Shown here one piece after another: positions 63,617 to 64,000 of a DNA stretch of 64,000 nucleotides. The stretch is from Nocardia rhizosphaerihabitans (GTDB taxonomy: Bacteria > Actinomycetota > Actinomycetes > Mycobacteriales > Mycobacteriaceae): assembly GCF_014646295.1 (NCBI RefSeq), contig NZ_BMNE01000012.1, positions 1-64,000 on the forward strand, given 5' to 3'. Below the pieces are notes generated by a model. It was not told the origin of the DNA. It searched no databases and saw nothing but the letters and a program-made list of their open reading frames with translations. How positions within the stretch are numbered: the first letter of the stretch is position 1; the number at the start of each line of letters is the position of its first letter. Both the position numbers and the translations under genes were made by a program.

Positions 63617-64000
63617 CTGTCGATCTTCCCCCATATGAACTCGTTGATGGCGCTACCGGCACGCAGGCCTTTGCCCTCGAACTTGGTGACGGGCCGTTCG
63701 AAACCGATCGGCGCGGTGACGCGGTTGGCGGCGCTGTCCCCGCCGGTGGTGTCGTTCAGGCCGGTGAGCAGCGGTTCCGCCGAGCCTACTTCCAGGATGT
63801 GCTCGGCGTAATCGGCGTGGTCGGTGGCGACGTGCAGCACGCCGCCCGGCTTCAGCCTGCTGGCGATCAACGCGAAGGTCGGCGCCTGGAGCAGCCTGCG
63901 CTTGTGGTGACGTGCCTTGGGCCATGGGTCGGGGAAGAACACCCGGACACCGGTCAGCGACTCCGGGGCAACCATGTTCTCGAGCACATCGACGGCGTCG
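63613..64000 (-). CDS. trmB: tRNA (guanine-N7-)-methyltransferase, 3' part
   Basis: The gene runs off the right edge. Visible segments include VRVFFPDPWPKARHHKRRLL, the TrmB signature (PDPWPK, KxRHxKRR), FALIASRLKPGGVLHVATDH and the C-terminal RPVTKFEGKGLRAGSAINEF (tKFE-R). The enzyme methylates G46 of tRNA using S-adenosylmethionine. It is first of the trmB-NYN-mmpL3 operon. The N-terminus with the SAM-binding glycine loop is outside the window. Confidence 0.92.
   Translation of the reverse strand, partial: DAVDVLENMVAPESLTGVRVFFPDPWPKARHHKRRLLQAPTFALIASRLKPGGVLHVATDHADYAEHILEVGSAEPLLTGLNDTTGGDSAANRVTAPIGFERPVTKFEGKGLRAGSAINEFIWGKIDR

Overview
The window is high-GC DNA from a mycolic-acid-containing actinomycete, most likely Nocardia or a close relative. 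Three things support this: a trmB–NYN–mmpL3 block in the order known from mycobacteria, an antigen-85-type mycolyltransferase, and F420-dependent enzymes together with SigL/RslA, a DrrAB transporter, glucosylglycerate hydrolase and 19-kDa-type lipoproteins. Genes are dense, sit on both strands, and are often coupled by ATGA/GTGA overlaps. Several start 6-8 nt after a TAnnnT -10 box, as leaderless mRNAs do. I saw no rRNA, tRNA or CRISPR array.

Layout. 1-1152: end of an Hsp20 gene, small acidic ORFs, and a MerR-type regulator. 1193-6319: a sugar-type ABC ATPase, an F420/LLM oxidoreductase, and a polar amino-acid ABC system with fused binding protein and permease, followed by a His-rich metal-binding protein. 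6434-7501: an antigen-85-like esterase. 7503-13174: a four-gene minus-strand operon with a CHAT caspase-like protease, a TPR protein and two proteins I do not recognise. 13302-20377: a lipoprotein, PhoX phosphatase, a pentapeptide-repeat protein, glucosylglycerate hydrolase and an SDR. 20562-23518: a polysaccharide deacetylase lipoprotein, a degenerate IS4-like element and an SGNH hydrolase. 23610-28604: leuS, a run of small membrane proteins with Gly/Ser/Cys-rich tails, and a frameshifted cupin. 28726-35652: a compact biosynthesis-like operon (ThDP enzyme, SRPBCC protein, KAS III homologue, PLP aminotransferase) beside an EXLDI protein and a DrrAB exporter. 35813-45319: rslA-sigL, YqgE, an acyltransferase, glycerate kinase, HxlR with an imine-reductase-like enzyme, an ABC-2 exporter with an XRE regulator, a Ddn-type F420 enzyme, and aroQ. 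45718-57640: a penicillin-binding-protein relative lacking its catalytic motifs, membrane proteins, a class III cyclase, an AI-2E transporter with a MacS-type two-component pair, DUF1707 and DUF2339 proteins, and a second LLM enzyme. 57707-64000: an MmpL3 homologue with a very long repetitive tail, a NYN protein and trmB.

Most striking observations. (1) A 25-codon ORF, about 86% identical at the DNA level in two unrelated places (5076-5153 and 38980-39057), whose stop codon overlaps the next gene's start both times. (2) The CHAT/TPR operon. (3) The four-gene biosynthetic cassette beside DrrAB and an EXLDI protein with a repeat operator. (4) The array of TM proteins with Gly/Cys tails. (5) The roughly 950-residue repeat tail on MmpL3. 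All functional assignments come from reading motifs by eye, without database searches.
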